A stretch of DNA of 64,000 nucleotides, from positions 78,254 through 142,253 of the forward strand of contig NZ_LTBA01000002.1 in assembly GCF_001594005.1 (NCBI RefSeq), read 5' to 3'. Origin of the DNA: Clostridium tepidiprofundi DSM 19306. Its GTDB lineage: Bacteria; Bacillota; Clostridia; Clostridiales; Clostridiaceae. Position numbers and translations under genes: made by a program. The stretch's first letter is position 1. Each line of letters begins with the position of its first letter. Below, piece after piece: positions 46,909 through 55,351 of the stretch. The notes under the pieces were generated by a model. The model saw only the letters and a program-made list of their open reading frames with translations. It had not been told where the DNA came from and did not search any database.

Positions 46909-47032
46909 CACCCCCTGGTGTATTATTATATCACCCCAGGGGGTGAAATAACACCCCTGGGGTGACATATGAGAGGTTGAAATAACACCCCTGGGGTGAC
47001 GTATGAGAGGTTGAAATAACACCCCTGGAGTA
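46909..47032. promoter_or_regulatory. Array of CACCCC(A/T)GGGGTG palindromes ahead of yaaR
   Basis: Perfect CACCCCTGGGGTG at 46952-46964 and 46986-46998, variants at 46909-46920, 46932-46945 and 47020-47032. The three right-hand copies have an exact 34-base period (46952, 46986, 47020) with GACATATGAGAGGTT between. The leftmost variant overlaps the yaaR ribosome binding site. Same 13-mer as in the 50-bp palindrome at 5.7 kb. Fits a cooperative operator; a transcript from the carboxypeptidase-like genes would also cross it. Confidence 0.6.
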
Positions 47033-47051
47033 AAGTTGTAAGTCTTTGTGT

Positions 47052-47888
47052 TTATATTGCTTTAGCCACATATTTTCCACATGGTAGTTCATCAAAGCTG
47101 TACCATCCATTATCATCAGATATTGTATATTCAATTGGAATAAGCTTGTCATTCAACTCTACTCTATATAAAATCACAACCGCTTTTTTGATTGCTCTTC
47201 CAAAATCATCCTTTATATAACCACACATATTCGTTTTTAGCTGTCTTTTTATAAGCTCTACATCAACATCAATAATTCTATCAGTTTCAGTTATATCAAT
47301 TTGTTTGGTATATTGTTCAAATTTAGGATTATCTATATAAACAATATAATTCCCTCTTCTTAAATCATAGAAAACAAATTGTCCATATTCATTTGAATTT
47401 GTAACCCTAAAAATAGACTTATTACAACACCAATCACATACCTTTAATAAATACACTGGTATATTTTTTATTGGATTGCAATTTTCATCTTTAATATGAC
47501 CTGATATTAAAGCTTTACTACAAAAACACTTTTTTTGAAGGCACATATTATATTTAAACATTTTTGTATAAATACACATCATTCCACTGCAGTATTTGTA
47601 ATAACCTTTTTTATTTACTGTAATTCTTATAACACTATTTAATTTAACACCAAAAAAAACGTATAACCCTTCACATGAAGTATATACAAAACCTATTTCT
47701 TTATTGCATTTATTATAAAAAACAACCTTTGCATTTTCTATTGGATGTTTGCAAAAATCATATACATATCCACATATAATGACATCATTATAATGATTAT
47801 TTCTCTTTAATTGTAAATCCAATCTTATTTCATTTATTTCATGGGTAATTGTACCTATATCAGATTGACCTAATTCATATTTATCCAT
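47052..47888 (-). CDS. Carboxypeptidase-regulatory-domain repeat protein, cysteine-rich paralogue
   Basis: 278 residues with the conserved N-terminus YELGQSDIGTITHEINEIRLDLQL and three CarboxypepD_reg-like beta-sandwich repeats (CGYVYDFCKHPIENAKVVFY, ISGHIKDENCNPIKNIPVYLL, MCGYIKDDFGRAIKKAVVILY). It has 15 cysteines (among them CSGMMC, CLQKKCFC, CDWCC) where its two paralogues have none, so disulfide or metal crosslinking is likely. No signal peptide. A spore-coat or exosporium role is a guess from the lack of export signal and the cysteines. Confidence 0.65.
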   Translation of the reverse strand: MDKYELGQSDIGTITHEINEIRLDLQLKRNNHYNDVIICGYVYDFCKHPIENAKVVFYNKCNKEIGFVYTSCEGLYVFFGVKLNSVIRITVNKKGYYKYCSGMMCIYTKMFKYNMCLQKKCFCSKALISGHIKDENCNPIKNIPVYLLKVCDWCCNKSIFRVTNSNEYGQFVFYDLRRGNYIVYIDNPKFEQYTKQIDITETDRIIDVDVELIKRQLKTNMCGYIKDDFGRAIKKAVVILYRVELNDKLIPIEYTISDDNGWYSFDELPCGKYVAKAI

Positions 47889-47969
47889 AACACACTACCT
47901 CTTATATAATCACTACACAAATAGATTTTATTAATCCATATTATAAAATTGCTTTTTCATATGTATAAA

Positions 47970-47997
47970 ATCGGCATATGTTGCTATATATGCCGAT
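47970..47997 (-). terminator. Terminator between the second and third paralogue
   Basis: On the minus strand ATCGGCATAT ... ATATGCCGAT (arms of 10, eight-base loop) then TTTTA. It follows the stop of the 48032-48910 gene, so the cysteine-rich gene probably has its own promoter or depends on read-through. Confidence 0.65.
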
Positions 47998-48031
47998 CGG
48001 TAATACTAAAATAAACTCTGCACTAGTGTCT

Positions 48032-48910
48032 TTACTGAGGTGCTAGTTTATTTGCCTTAATTTTGTAATTTCCTTCTGGTACCTGTTCAAATAAATATAC
48101 ACCCTCACTATTAGTAACAGTTTTCCTTATTGGAGTCAATACTTCTTTACCCTGCTCATCAGTAGTAACCTCAAATAGAATAACAAATGCTCCTTCAATT
48201 GGAACTCCATTTTTATCTTTTATAACACCATTTATTGTTCCCATTCTGCTTATAGGATCATCAATCATAATCAAATTAATATTTACAACCTGTCCTGAAC
48301 TCGAAATAATAAATGTTGTCTCAGCAATTTTATATCCAACCATTGAACTTGTTACAAGATATACACCTTGAGGCACATCAAAGAAAGCATACTGTCCAAA
48401 TTGATTTGAATGAGTTGTTTTCATAAGGACAGGACTTGTTCCACTGTTGTCATACAATCTAACAGTAGCACCCTCTAGCTTATTTTGATTCTGATCGAAA
48501 ATTTCACCTGCAATCAAACTGTTTCCAGCATTAGGATCAACAGTCATTACAAAGTTTCTTTCAACTTGCTGTCCTTTTTGCATTACAAAAGGTACTCCTG
48601 TTTTTAGTTCATATTCTTCTTTAACTGCTAAAATCAAATACTGTTCATCTGCTTCAACATTATCTATAGTATACTGTCCTTGAGCATCCGTTACAGCATG
48701 GTATTTTGGATTATATTCTGTATCTGTTATCTTTATAGTAACCCCTTCCATGGGATTGCTATTTACATCCATTACTCTACCAAATACAGTTCCAACTTCA
48801 CTAATAATATTGTCCTCTAATTGCAAATCAATACGAATTTCTTGACCCTTATCAACAATTGAACCTTCTTGAGATTGACCTAATTTATATAAATCTCTAT
48901 TCTCTGCCAT
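48032..48910 (-). CDS. Carboxypeptidase-regulatory-domain repeat protein, second paralogue
   Basis: 292 residues: DLYKLGQSQEGSIVDKGQEIRIDLQL, then three beta-sandwich repeats (VFGRVMDVNSNPMEGVTIKI, IAGEIFDQNQNKLEGATVRL, INGVIKDKNGVPIEGAFVIL), each ending in a YxF-type turn (GQYTIDNVEADEQY, GQYAFFDVPQGVYLV, GVYLFEQVPEGNYKIKA). No signal peptide, no cysteine, acidic. The fold is a carbohydrate- or protein-interaction module of about 85 residues. GAGGTGATAAT precedes the ATG. Starts 23 bases after the preceding paralogue. Confidence 0.72.
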   Translation of the reverse strand: MAENRDLYKLGQSQEGSIVDKGQEIRIDLQLEDNIISEVGTVFGRVMDVNSNPMEGVTIKITDTEYNPKYHAVTDAQGQYTIDNVEADEQYLILAVKEEYELKTGVPFVMQKGQQVERNFVMTVDPNAGNSLIAGEIFDQNQNKLEGATVRLYDNSGTSPVLMKTTHSNQFGQYAFFDVPQGVYLVTSSMVGYKIAETTFIISSSGQVVNINLIMIDDPISRMGTINGVIKDKNGVPIEGAFVILFEVTTDEQGKEVLTPIRKTVTNSEGVYLFEQVPEGNYKIKANKLAPQ

Positions 48911-48933
48911 ATTATCACCTCACATTTCATAAT

Positions 48934-49794
48934 CTATGATTCTTTATTTGATTTAACAAGATAATTACCTTGTTCAACTTCGCCGAAAAGATATGCTCCA
49001 TTTTGATCTGTTCTTGTATATCTCATAGGAGTTAGTGTTGGATTCTGAGGATCACCACTTACTTCATACAATATAACAACTGCATTTGGTACAGGATTTC
49101 CATTTTCGTCTTTTATAATACCGTTTATTGTACCCTTTGATTCCACAGTTGATGGTGATAGAGTCGCATCTATATTAAATATAGAACCTGGCTCTGTAAC
49201 CTGAACTTCAATAATTCCAGTCTCATATCCCTGCTTAGTAGCACGTACATAATAGTTTCCTATCTCAACATTTGTAAATACACCTTGCCCATATTCATTA
49301 CTTGTTGTTACAGCAACAGGAATTTGTTCAGTTCCTTCAATTTTCAATAATGTTATAAGCACATTTTCAAGTGGATTTGCATCTGTATCATATATATGCC
49401 CTGTTACTGTAGATAATACAGCATTAGGATCTGGCGTTATAACAGAATTTATTTCTAAAGTTTGACCAGCATTTATAGCAAAAGGACTTTCTTCCTTTAA
49501 TAAATATCCATCTTTTACTGCAAAAAAATGATACTCTGATGAAGGTTCCATATCGCTAATGCTATATTTACCATCCTCATCTGTTAAAATGTGATACAAT
49601 GGATTATGATCATTATCCATTATTTTTACCAATGCACCTTCAACAGGATTTCCATTATTATCAGTAATAGTACCATATATGCTGCCTGTATTATTATAAG
49701 GATTTTCTGAAAGGTGAACATCAAGTCTTATTTCCTGTCCAACTTGTTCTATCTGTCCCTGCTGGGATTGTCCAAGTTTATACAAATCACTCAT
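48934..49794 (-). CDS. Carboxypeptidase-regulatory-domain repeat protein, first paralogue
   Basis: 286 residues: SDLYKLGQSQQGQIEQVGQEIRLDVHL, then three repeats (IYGTITDNNGNPVEGALVKI, VTGHIYDTDANPLENVLITLL, INGIIKDENGNPVPNAVVILY). Same length, no cysteine, no signal peptide. GAAGGAGGTAATC precedes the start. The N-terminal box YxLGQS..GxI....EIRxD..L is common to all three and is probably a targeting or assembly element. First gene of the array, downstream of the MFS gene and its terminator. Confidence 0.72.
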   Translation of the reverse strand: MSDLYKLGQSQQGQIEQVGQEIRLDVHLSENPYNNTGSIYGTITDNNGNPVEGALVKIMDNDHNPLYHILTDEDGKYSISDMEPSSEYHFFAVKDGYLLKEESPFAINAGQTLEINSVITPDPNAVLSTVTGHIYDTDANPLENVLITLLKIEGTEQIPVAVTTSNEYGQGVFTNVEIGNYYVRATKQGYETGIIEVQVTEPGSIFNIDATLSPSTVESKGTINGIIKDENGNPVPNAVVILYEVSGDPQNPTLTPMRYTRTDQNGAYLFGEVEQGNYLVKSNKES

Positions 49795-49894
49795 TAGATT
49801 ACCTCCTTCTTTTCAAATTGCATTAAAGATGATGTTAATTTCATCTAATATATTTATATGAAGCTTATACCCTATGAGTTCCAAAATCAGAGCA

Positions 49895-49922
49895 TAAAAA
49901 AATCGCCGACATAAGTCGACGA
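49895..49922 (-). terminator. Terminator of the MFS gene
   Basis: On the minus strand TCGTCGAC-TTAT-GTCGGCGA (49903-49922) with a T7 run (49896-49902). Lies just after the stop of the MFS gene. Confidence 0.75.
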
Positions 49923-49928
49923 CTATTT

Positions 49929-51254
49929 TTATGCTGCTTTATCTTCTTCGTGTTGTTCAAACGATCTGTTATATTTTTTAGTATAAACAATCAATAGTAT
50001 TATAACAGCTGTTGTATAAATTGCAGCAGTTATATAATATGCTTTTGTGTAACCATCAGTTATTACTTTTGGATCAAACATTATATTCTTTGTAAACCAG
50101 CCTGCCGCAATTGATGCTAAAGCACCCGCAACAAATATTACTGAATTATATGCTGGTCTTAATTCTTTAGATACAAATTCCATTGGTAAAGATTGCATTA
50201 CTGGATTTGCAGCATTCATGAATCCTGATCTAAAGAACAATGCTGCACCTACTGCAAACACAATTCCTGAACCAAAAGCTCTACCATTTGCAATAATTAA
50301 CATGAATGGGATTGATGCTAAACATAATCCTCCAAGCGCAACAACTTGTCCAAACTTTTTAACTACCCAAGGAGAAGCCATCATGAATATTACCATTGCA
50401 ATATATTGAAGAGTAACCAATGTAGAAACTGTTCCTCTTTCTATACCTAATTTTCCTAGGAATACTGAGAAATAAGGGCAAATTAATGAAGCACCAAATC
50501 TGATTAAAATATTATATAGAACGAATAAAAATACATATTTGTTAGCGAATATTTTCCAGTTGAATTTTGACTTTTCTTTCTTTGCATCAACATAGTCTTG
50601 AGGTACCTCTTTTAAGAATAGAAGTGGAATCAACGCCAAAATAGAAATTACAACAAACATCAATAGAACATCCTTATGTGCTGCTATGTATAAAGATTTC
50701 TGAGCTTCAGTTAGTGCTTTTGTGTTAGCAGTTAAAGCATTAGCCTTTGAATAAGACATTCCTAACCTAGAAGCAAATCTCATAACAATAAGTTTTCCAC
50801 CAGTAAAAGAAGCTATTACCATACCAATAACATTAGTATATATTGCTCTTGAAAATACTTTTTGTCTATTCTCTGGTGAAGAATATGAACTTAAAAATGG
50901 TGGTAATATAGCATCGTAAAGTGTAACACCTGCTAGCAATGCAAATGTTGATATGTTCATTATCATTGAACCTTTCATAAAATTAACAGCGAGCAATGCC
51001 GCAATAGATGCAATAGGTCCAATCATTATTACCTTTTTGTAACCTATTTTAGGAATTAGCAATATTATTATTGCAGCTGCAAACGTACCATATCCCATAT
51101 AGGATGAAAATCCAGCAGCAGTGGAAGGGGAAGCTTCTTGCAAGAATGTTACAAGTGTATCAAAACAAATACCACTCATAATTCCCATAAAAATATAGCT
51201 GATTGTAAACATCAAGCTATTGTAACTATAACGCTTTTGTAAATCTTGATTCAT
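49929..51254 (-). CDS. Major facilitator superfamily transporter
   Basis: 441 residues, 12 hydrophobic segments. MNQDLQKRYSYNSLMFTISYIFMGIMSGICFDTLVTFLQEA and the central loop KEVPQDYVDAKKEKSKFNWKIFANKY resemble MFS carriers with an acidic N-terminus; the substrate is not readable. ATG at 51254 is chosen because GGAGGAGAACTT precedes it; the longer frame starts in a region without a site. Not in an operon with the following genes because of the terminator. Confidence 0.75.
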   Translation of the reverse strand: MNQDLQKRYSYNSLMFTISYIFMGIMSGICFDTLVTFLQEASPSTAAGFSSYMGYGTFAAAIIILLIPKIGYKKVIMIGPIASIAALLAVNFMKGSMIMNISTFALLAGVTLYDAILPPFLSSYSSPENRQKVFSRAIYTNVIGMVIASFTGGKLIVMRFASRLGMSYSKANALTANTKALTEAQKSLYIAAHKDVLLMFVVISILALIPLLFLKEVPQDYVDAKKEKSKFNWKIFANKYVFLFVLYNILIRFGASLICPYFSVFLGKLGIERGTVSTLVTLQYIAMVIFMMASPWVVKKFGQVVALGGLCLASIPFMLIIANGRAFGSGIVFAVGAALFFRSGFMNAANPVMQSLPMEFVSKELRPAYNSVIFVAGALASIAAGWFTKNIMFDPKVITDGYTKAYYITAAIYTTAVIILLIVYTKKYNRSFEQHEEDKAA

Positions 51255-51673
51255 AAGTTCTCCTCCAATCGTAAAGTATACTATTTTTGTATTATTTCTA
51301 TTAATCGCGCCACTCACAATTCTTGTCGAATTTTGTGAAGCAACCAATTCAATGCTACTATAATATATTTTTGAGGGAAAAGCAATACTTTAATTAAAAT
51401 TAATTCAATTAAATTTTTTTATAATATTTTAATTTAATTTATATAATATATATAAATTTATAAATTTTCTGATTTGTTTATTGAACTTATTAAAATGAAT
51501 GTGCATCACATATTGCATTCATAAATTCTATAAAATTATTAAAATGAGAATAAGTTTTTCATATTTTCAAAAACTAATATAGATTGTTCTTTGATTTATA
51601 ATAATTTGTTTATTTTAAATGGCAGTTTTAATAATTTAGGTAATAGAGCATAATATAAAATAGAGGTGTTTTT
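51255..51673. other. Divergent intergenic gap of 419 bases
   Basis: Very AT-rich region between the MFS gene and the P-type ATPase. A long T/A-tract near 51410-51480 is the only pattern; the ATPase has AGAGGTG just before its ATG. I see no RNA gene or repeat. Confidence 0.5.
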
Positions 51674-54298
51674 ATGTGGTTTGATAAAAATTTAGAAGAG
51701 ATATTTAAAGAATTAAGTGTTGATATTGTGGAAGGACTTAGTAGCAGTGAAATAGAAGTTAGGAAAAACAAGTATGGATTAAATAAACTTGCTACCAAAA
51801 AAAAGAAATCTATATTACAGCTAATACTTGCTCAATTAAACGATATGCTTATATATATATTAATAGTTGCCGCAGTTATATCTGCCTTAATAGGAGAAAT
51901 AAGTGATGCTGCTATAATAGGAATAGTAATCATCATAAATGCTATTGTTGGTGTTATACAAGAATCAAAAGCAGAGAAAGCACTTGATGCCTTAAAAAAA
52001 TTATCTGTACCAAAAGCAATTGTAAAACGTGATGGAAAACTTATTGAAATAGAATCATATGAAATAGTACCCGGTGATATTGTTATAATAGATGCTGGAA
52101 GATACATTCCTTGCGATTTGCGTTTAATAGAAACAGCAAATTTAAAGATCGATGAATCTTCATTAACTGGTGAGTCCGTTCCAGTAGAAAAAGATGCTAA
52201 AACCAGATTTGAATCCTCTAGTGTTCCCATAGGTGATCAGAAAAATATGGCATTCATGTCTACACTTGCAACATATGGAAGAGGTGTAGGAATAGCTGTT
52301 GCAACAGGCATGAATACTCAAATAGGTAAAATAGCCAATATGCTTAATGAAGAAAACGATTCTAAAACTCCGCTTCAGAAAAAACTAGATGAAACCGGTA
52401 GATTCTTAGGTTTTTCTGCACTAGCAGTATGTATCATTATGTTTTTAATAGGTATGCTCCAAAAAAGAAATTTATTTGAAATGTTCTTAACATCAATAAG
52501 TTTAGCTGTTGCAGCTATACCAGAAGGTCTCCCTGCAATTGTAACAATTGTACTTGCAATTGGAGTACAGAGGATGATAAAGAATAATGCAATTGTAAGA
52601 ACGCTTCCTGCAATAGAAACTTTGGGTTCTGTCAATATTATATGTTCAGATAAAACAGGTACATTAACACAAAACAAAATGACCGTTACAAAGTTTTATT
52701 GTGATGGTTCTTTTGAGGAAATAAACAAACTAAACTTACAAAATCCAATTCACAAATTAATGTTAGAAAGCTTTGTTCTATGTAACGATGCTTCATATTC
52801 TCAGTATAAAGAAACAGGTGATCCAACCGAAATAGCACTTTTATCGGCTGGAGTTAAATTCAATATATTCAAGGAAGAAATCGAAAAAATCCACAAGAGA
52901 GTTGATGAAATTCCTTTTGACTCAGACAGAAAGTTGATGACTACTGTAAACTATTTTGACGGTAAATATTATGTTATTACTAAGGGAGCGATAGATAGTC
53001 TGCTAAATAAATGCTCAAGTATATATATGAATAATAAAATTATTACATTAAATGATGAAGACAGAAACAATATTATGGAAATATCAAATAAAATGTCATA
53101 TGAAGCACTTAGAGTTTTAGGAACAGCCTATAAAATAATACCATCTGAACATGTGGAAATAGACTCTTTGGAAAAAGATTTAACCTTTTTAGGCATCGTT
53201 GGAATGATAGACCCTCCTAGAGAAGAAGTTAAAGATTCCATAAATATATGTAATAGTTCTGGAATTAGGACAGTAATGATAACAGGTGATCATAAAAACA
53301 CAGCGCTTGCAATAGCAAAAAAACTCAACATAGCAGAAAATGAATCTCAGGCCATATCAGGTATTGAATTAGATAATATGGACGATGAAGATTTAAGTAA
53401 CAGAGTAGATGATTTAAGAGTATTTGCAAGAGTATCTCCTGAACATAAGGTAAAAATAGTCAAAGCTCTAAAATCAAAAGGATATATTGTATCTATGACT
53501 GGTGATGGTGTTAATGATGCTCCTTCTTTAAGAATAGCTGATATAGGTGTTGCAATGGGTATTACTGGAACAGATGTTGCAAAAGGTGCTTCAGATATTA
53601 TTTTAACAGATGATAATTTTTCAACAATAGTATCTGCAATAAAAGAAGGAAGAAATATCTATAACAATATAAAAAAATCTGTAATATTCCTTCTATCCTG
53701 TAATATAGGAGAAATCTTTGCATTGTTTATTGCAATATTATTCGGATGGTCAACACCACTAAGTCCAATCCATATATTGTGGATTAATTTAATAACAGAC
53801 ACATTACCAGCACTATCATTAGGAGTTGATACAGGTGATCCAGATATAATGAAATTGAAACCTCGTAAATCAAATGAAAGTTTATTCAAAAATTCAGTAG
53901 TTTATTTGTTACTAAATGGATTATTAATTGGAACTCTAACGCTGATTGCTTTTACAATAGGAATGAACAAATTCCCTGATTATAAAGAAAGCTTAATATA
54001 TGCTAGAACAATGGCTTTTGTAGTTCTTTGCATTTCACAATTAATTCATTCTCTAAATATGAGAAGTGAAAATAAATCCATTTTCCAAATTGGAATATTT
54101 TCAAATAAGTATTTAATAGGCTCTATTATCATAGGAATATTACTTCAAATAAGTCTGCTAACCATACATACTTTAGCAGTTATATTTAAAGTTACAAATT
54201 TAGCAATACAAGACTGGATATTTGTTATTCTTCTTTGCTTAATACCACTAATATTAAACGAAATTATAAAAATATTCAAAAGGAAGTTTTCCCGCTAA
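51674..54298 (+). CDS. Calcium-transporting-type P-type ATPase
   Basis: 874 residues, P2A class. The actuator has LTGESVPVEKD (about 160-170), M4 has the ion-binding AAIPEGLPAIV (about 285), the phosphorylation site is CSDKTGTLTQNKM (about 325), then KGAIDSLL of the nucleotide domain, MITGDHKNTALAIA and MTGDGVNDAPSLRIADIGVAMG. M6 carries NLITDTLPALSLGVD. This pattern is of SERCA/LMCA1-type Ca2+ pumps, which expel Ca2+ from bacteria; the motif does not exclude Mn2+. It has a single strong terminator after it, so it is monocistronic. Confidence 0.92.
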   Translation: MWFDKNLEEIFKELSVDIVEGLSSSEIEVRKNKYGLNKLATKKKKSILQLILAQLNDMLIYILIVAAVISALIGEISDAAIIGIVIIINAIVGVIQESKAEKALDALKKLSVPKAIVKRDGKLIEIESYEIVPGDIVIIDAGRYIPCDLRLIETANLKIDESSLTGESVPVEKDAKTRFESSSVPIGDQKNMAFMSTLATYGRGVGIAVATGMNTQIGKIANMLNEENDSKTPLQKKLDETGRFLGFSALAVCIIMFLIGMLQKRNLFEMFLTSISLAVAAIPEGLPAIVTIVLAIGVQRMIKNNAIVRTLPAIETLGSVNIICSDKTGTLTQNKMTVTKFYCDGSFEEINKLNLQNPIHKLMLESFVLCNDASYSQYKETGDPTEIALLSAGVKFNIFKEEIEKIHKRVDEIPFDSDRKLMTTVNYFDGKYYVITKGAIDSLLNKCSSIYMNNKIITLNDEDRNNIMEISNKMSYEALRVLGTAYKIIPSEHVEIDSLEKDLTFLGIVGMIDPPREEVKDSINICNSSGIRTVMITGDHKNTALAIAKKLNIAENESQAISGIELDNMDDEDLSNRVDDLRVFARVSPEHKVKIVKALKSKGYIVSMTGDGVNDAPSLRIADIGVAMGITGTDVAKGASDIILTDDNFSTIVSAIKEGRNIYNNIKKSVIFLLSCNIGEIFALFIAILFGWSTPLSPIHILWINLITDTLPALSLGVDTGDPDIMKLKPRKSNESLFKNSVVYLLLNGLLIGTLTLIAFTIGMNKFPDYKESLIYARTMAFVVLCISQLIHSLNMRSENKSIFQIGIFSNKYLIGSIIIGILLQISLLTIHTLAVIFKVTNLAIQDWIFVILLCLIPLILNEIIKIFKRKFSR

Positions 54299-54319
54299 TT
54301 TAGCAGGAAAACTTCCTTT
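54280..54319 (+). terminator. Terminator of the P-type ATPase gene
   Basis: AAGGAAGTTTTCCCGCT / AGCAGGAAAACTTCCTT with five-base loop and TTTTTA. It includes the last codons and the stop of the gene. Confidence 0.85.
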
Positions 54320-54396
54320 TTATAACTGATCATTTTATTTTATATCCATATATAGCTGTCTCCAATACCAACTTCAAAACTTACTTTTATAGCTAA

Positions 54397-55239
54397 TTAT
54401 TTTATCAAACTCGTTCCACTTTCATCCTGAGAAATACGTCCTTTTTTCATAAGTGCACCAAGTGCTCTTTTAAATGTATTCTTGCTTGTTTGAAAAGTTT
54501 CTTTTATTTCTTGAGGTGAGCTCTTATCATTAAACTTCATAAAACCACCTTTTGAATTTAAATAATCCAAAATCTTATATTCAATATCGCTCATTTCTTC
54601 TAATCTAGTTTTTCTTGGAGTTACTCCCATCTTTCCATCTTCATAATATTTCTTTATCCTTACATAAAGCCTTTCACCTGGCTTAATATGATTAAAGTAT
54701 TCATTTTTTAAAATAACTCCCCTGAAAGTATCATCAATCGCTACCATTAAACTTCCATTAGTTTGTATGCCATAAACCGTAGCTGTAACCTCTGTACCAA
54801 TATCATATGCATTTGTGTTGTGTAAATGCTTATCAACATATGTTGTTGCAGCTATTCTCTCTGTTTTATCTAAATAGATATAGAATAAATATTTTTTGCC
54901 AACTTCTAGCTTGTAAGCAACTTCCTTGAACGGAACTAAAATATCTCTTTCAAGTCCAAAATCTATAAAATATCCTATCTTTGTAGAATCTACAACTTCT
55001 AAATATGCAATTTCTCCTACTTTGGCCTTTGGCTCCTTTAGTGTTGCGATTATTCTATCTCTTGAATCCTTGTATATAAAAGCTTCAACTTCTTGTCCAA
55101 CCTCTAGTTCTTTATCAAGAGCACTTTTTTTGGGAAGCAAAATATCATCATCTGTATTTCCTGTATTAGCATCCAAATAATATCCAAAATCACATATTCT
55201 AATTACTTTTAATGCGTTAATTTCTCCTATTTTTACCAT
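54397..55239 (-). CDS. cvfB: CvfB family S1-like RNA-binding protein
   Basis: 280 residues. Three S1-like beta-barrel units (VKIGEINALKVIRICDFGYYLD, VGEIAYLEVVDSTKIGYFIDFGLERDILV, IGTEVTATVYGIQTNGSLMVAIDDTFRGVI) are followed by a C-terminal winged-helix part (YKILDYLNSKGGFMKFNDKSSPQEIKETFQTSKNTFKRALGALMKKGRI), the architecture of CvfB (YitL). CvfB binds RNA and affects virulence-factor expression in staphylococci. It stands alone, minus strand. Confidence 0.9.
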   Translation of the reverse strand: MVKIGEINALKVIRICDFGYYLDANTGNTDDDILLPKKSALDKELEVGQEVEAFIYKDSRDRIIATLKEPKAKVGEIAYLEVVDSTKIGYFIDFGLERDILVPFKEVAYKLEVGKKYLFYIYLDKTERIAATTYVDKHLHNTNAYDIGTEVTATVYGIQTNGSLMVAIDDTFRGVILKNEYFNHIKPGERLYVRIKKYYEDGKMGVTPRKTRLEEMSDIEYKILDYLNSKGGFMKFNDKSSPQEIKETFQTSKNTFKRALGALMKKGRISQDESGTSLIK

Positions 55240-55351
55240 TTATATTCTCCTTTTATTTTATGTTTTTCAAATCAATATATTTCTGTTCACGCGTCATGTT
55301 TTCCAAACCATCAAGTTCGATCATTTAATCCACCCCGTAACATCTTTTTTA

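Noticed and set aside
46952..47032. Possible CRISPR array (34-bp period)
   Set aside because: Only three units, no unique spacers, each unit is a 13-bp palindrome with the same linker, and no cas genes in the window.
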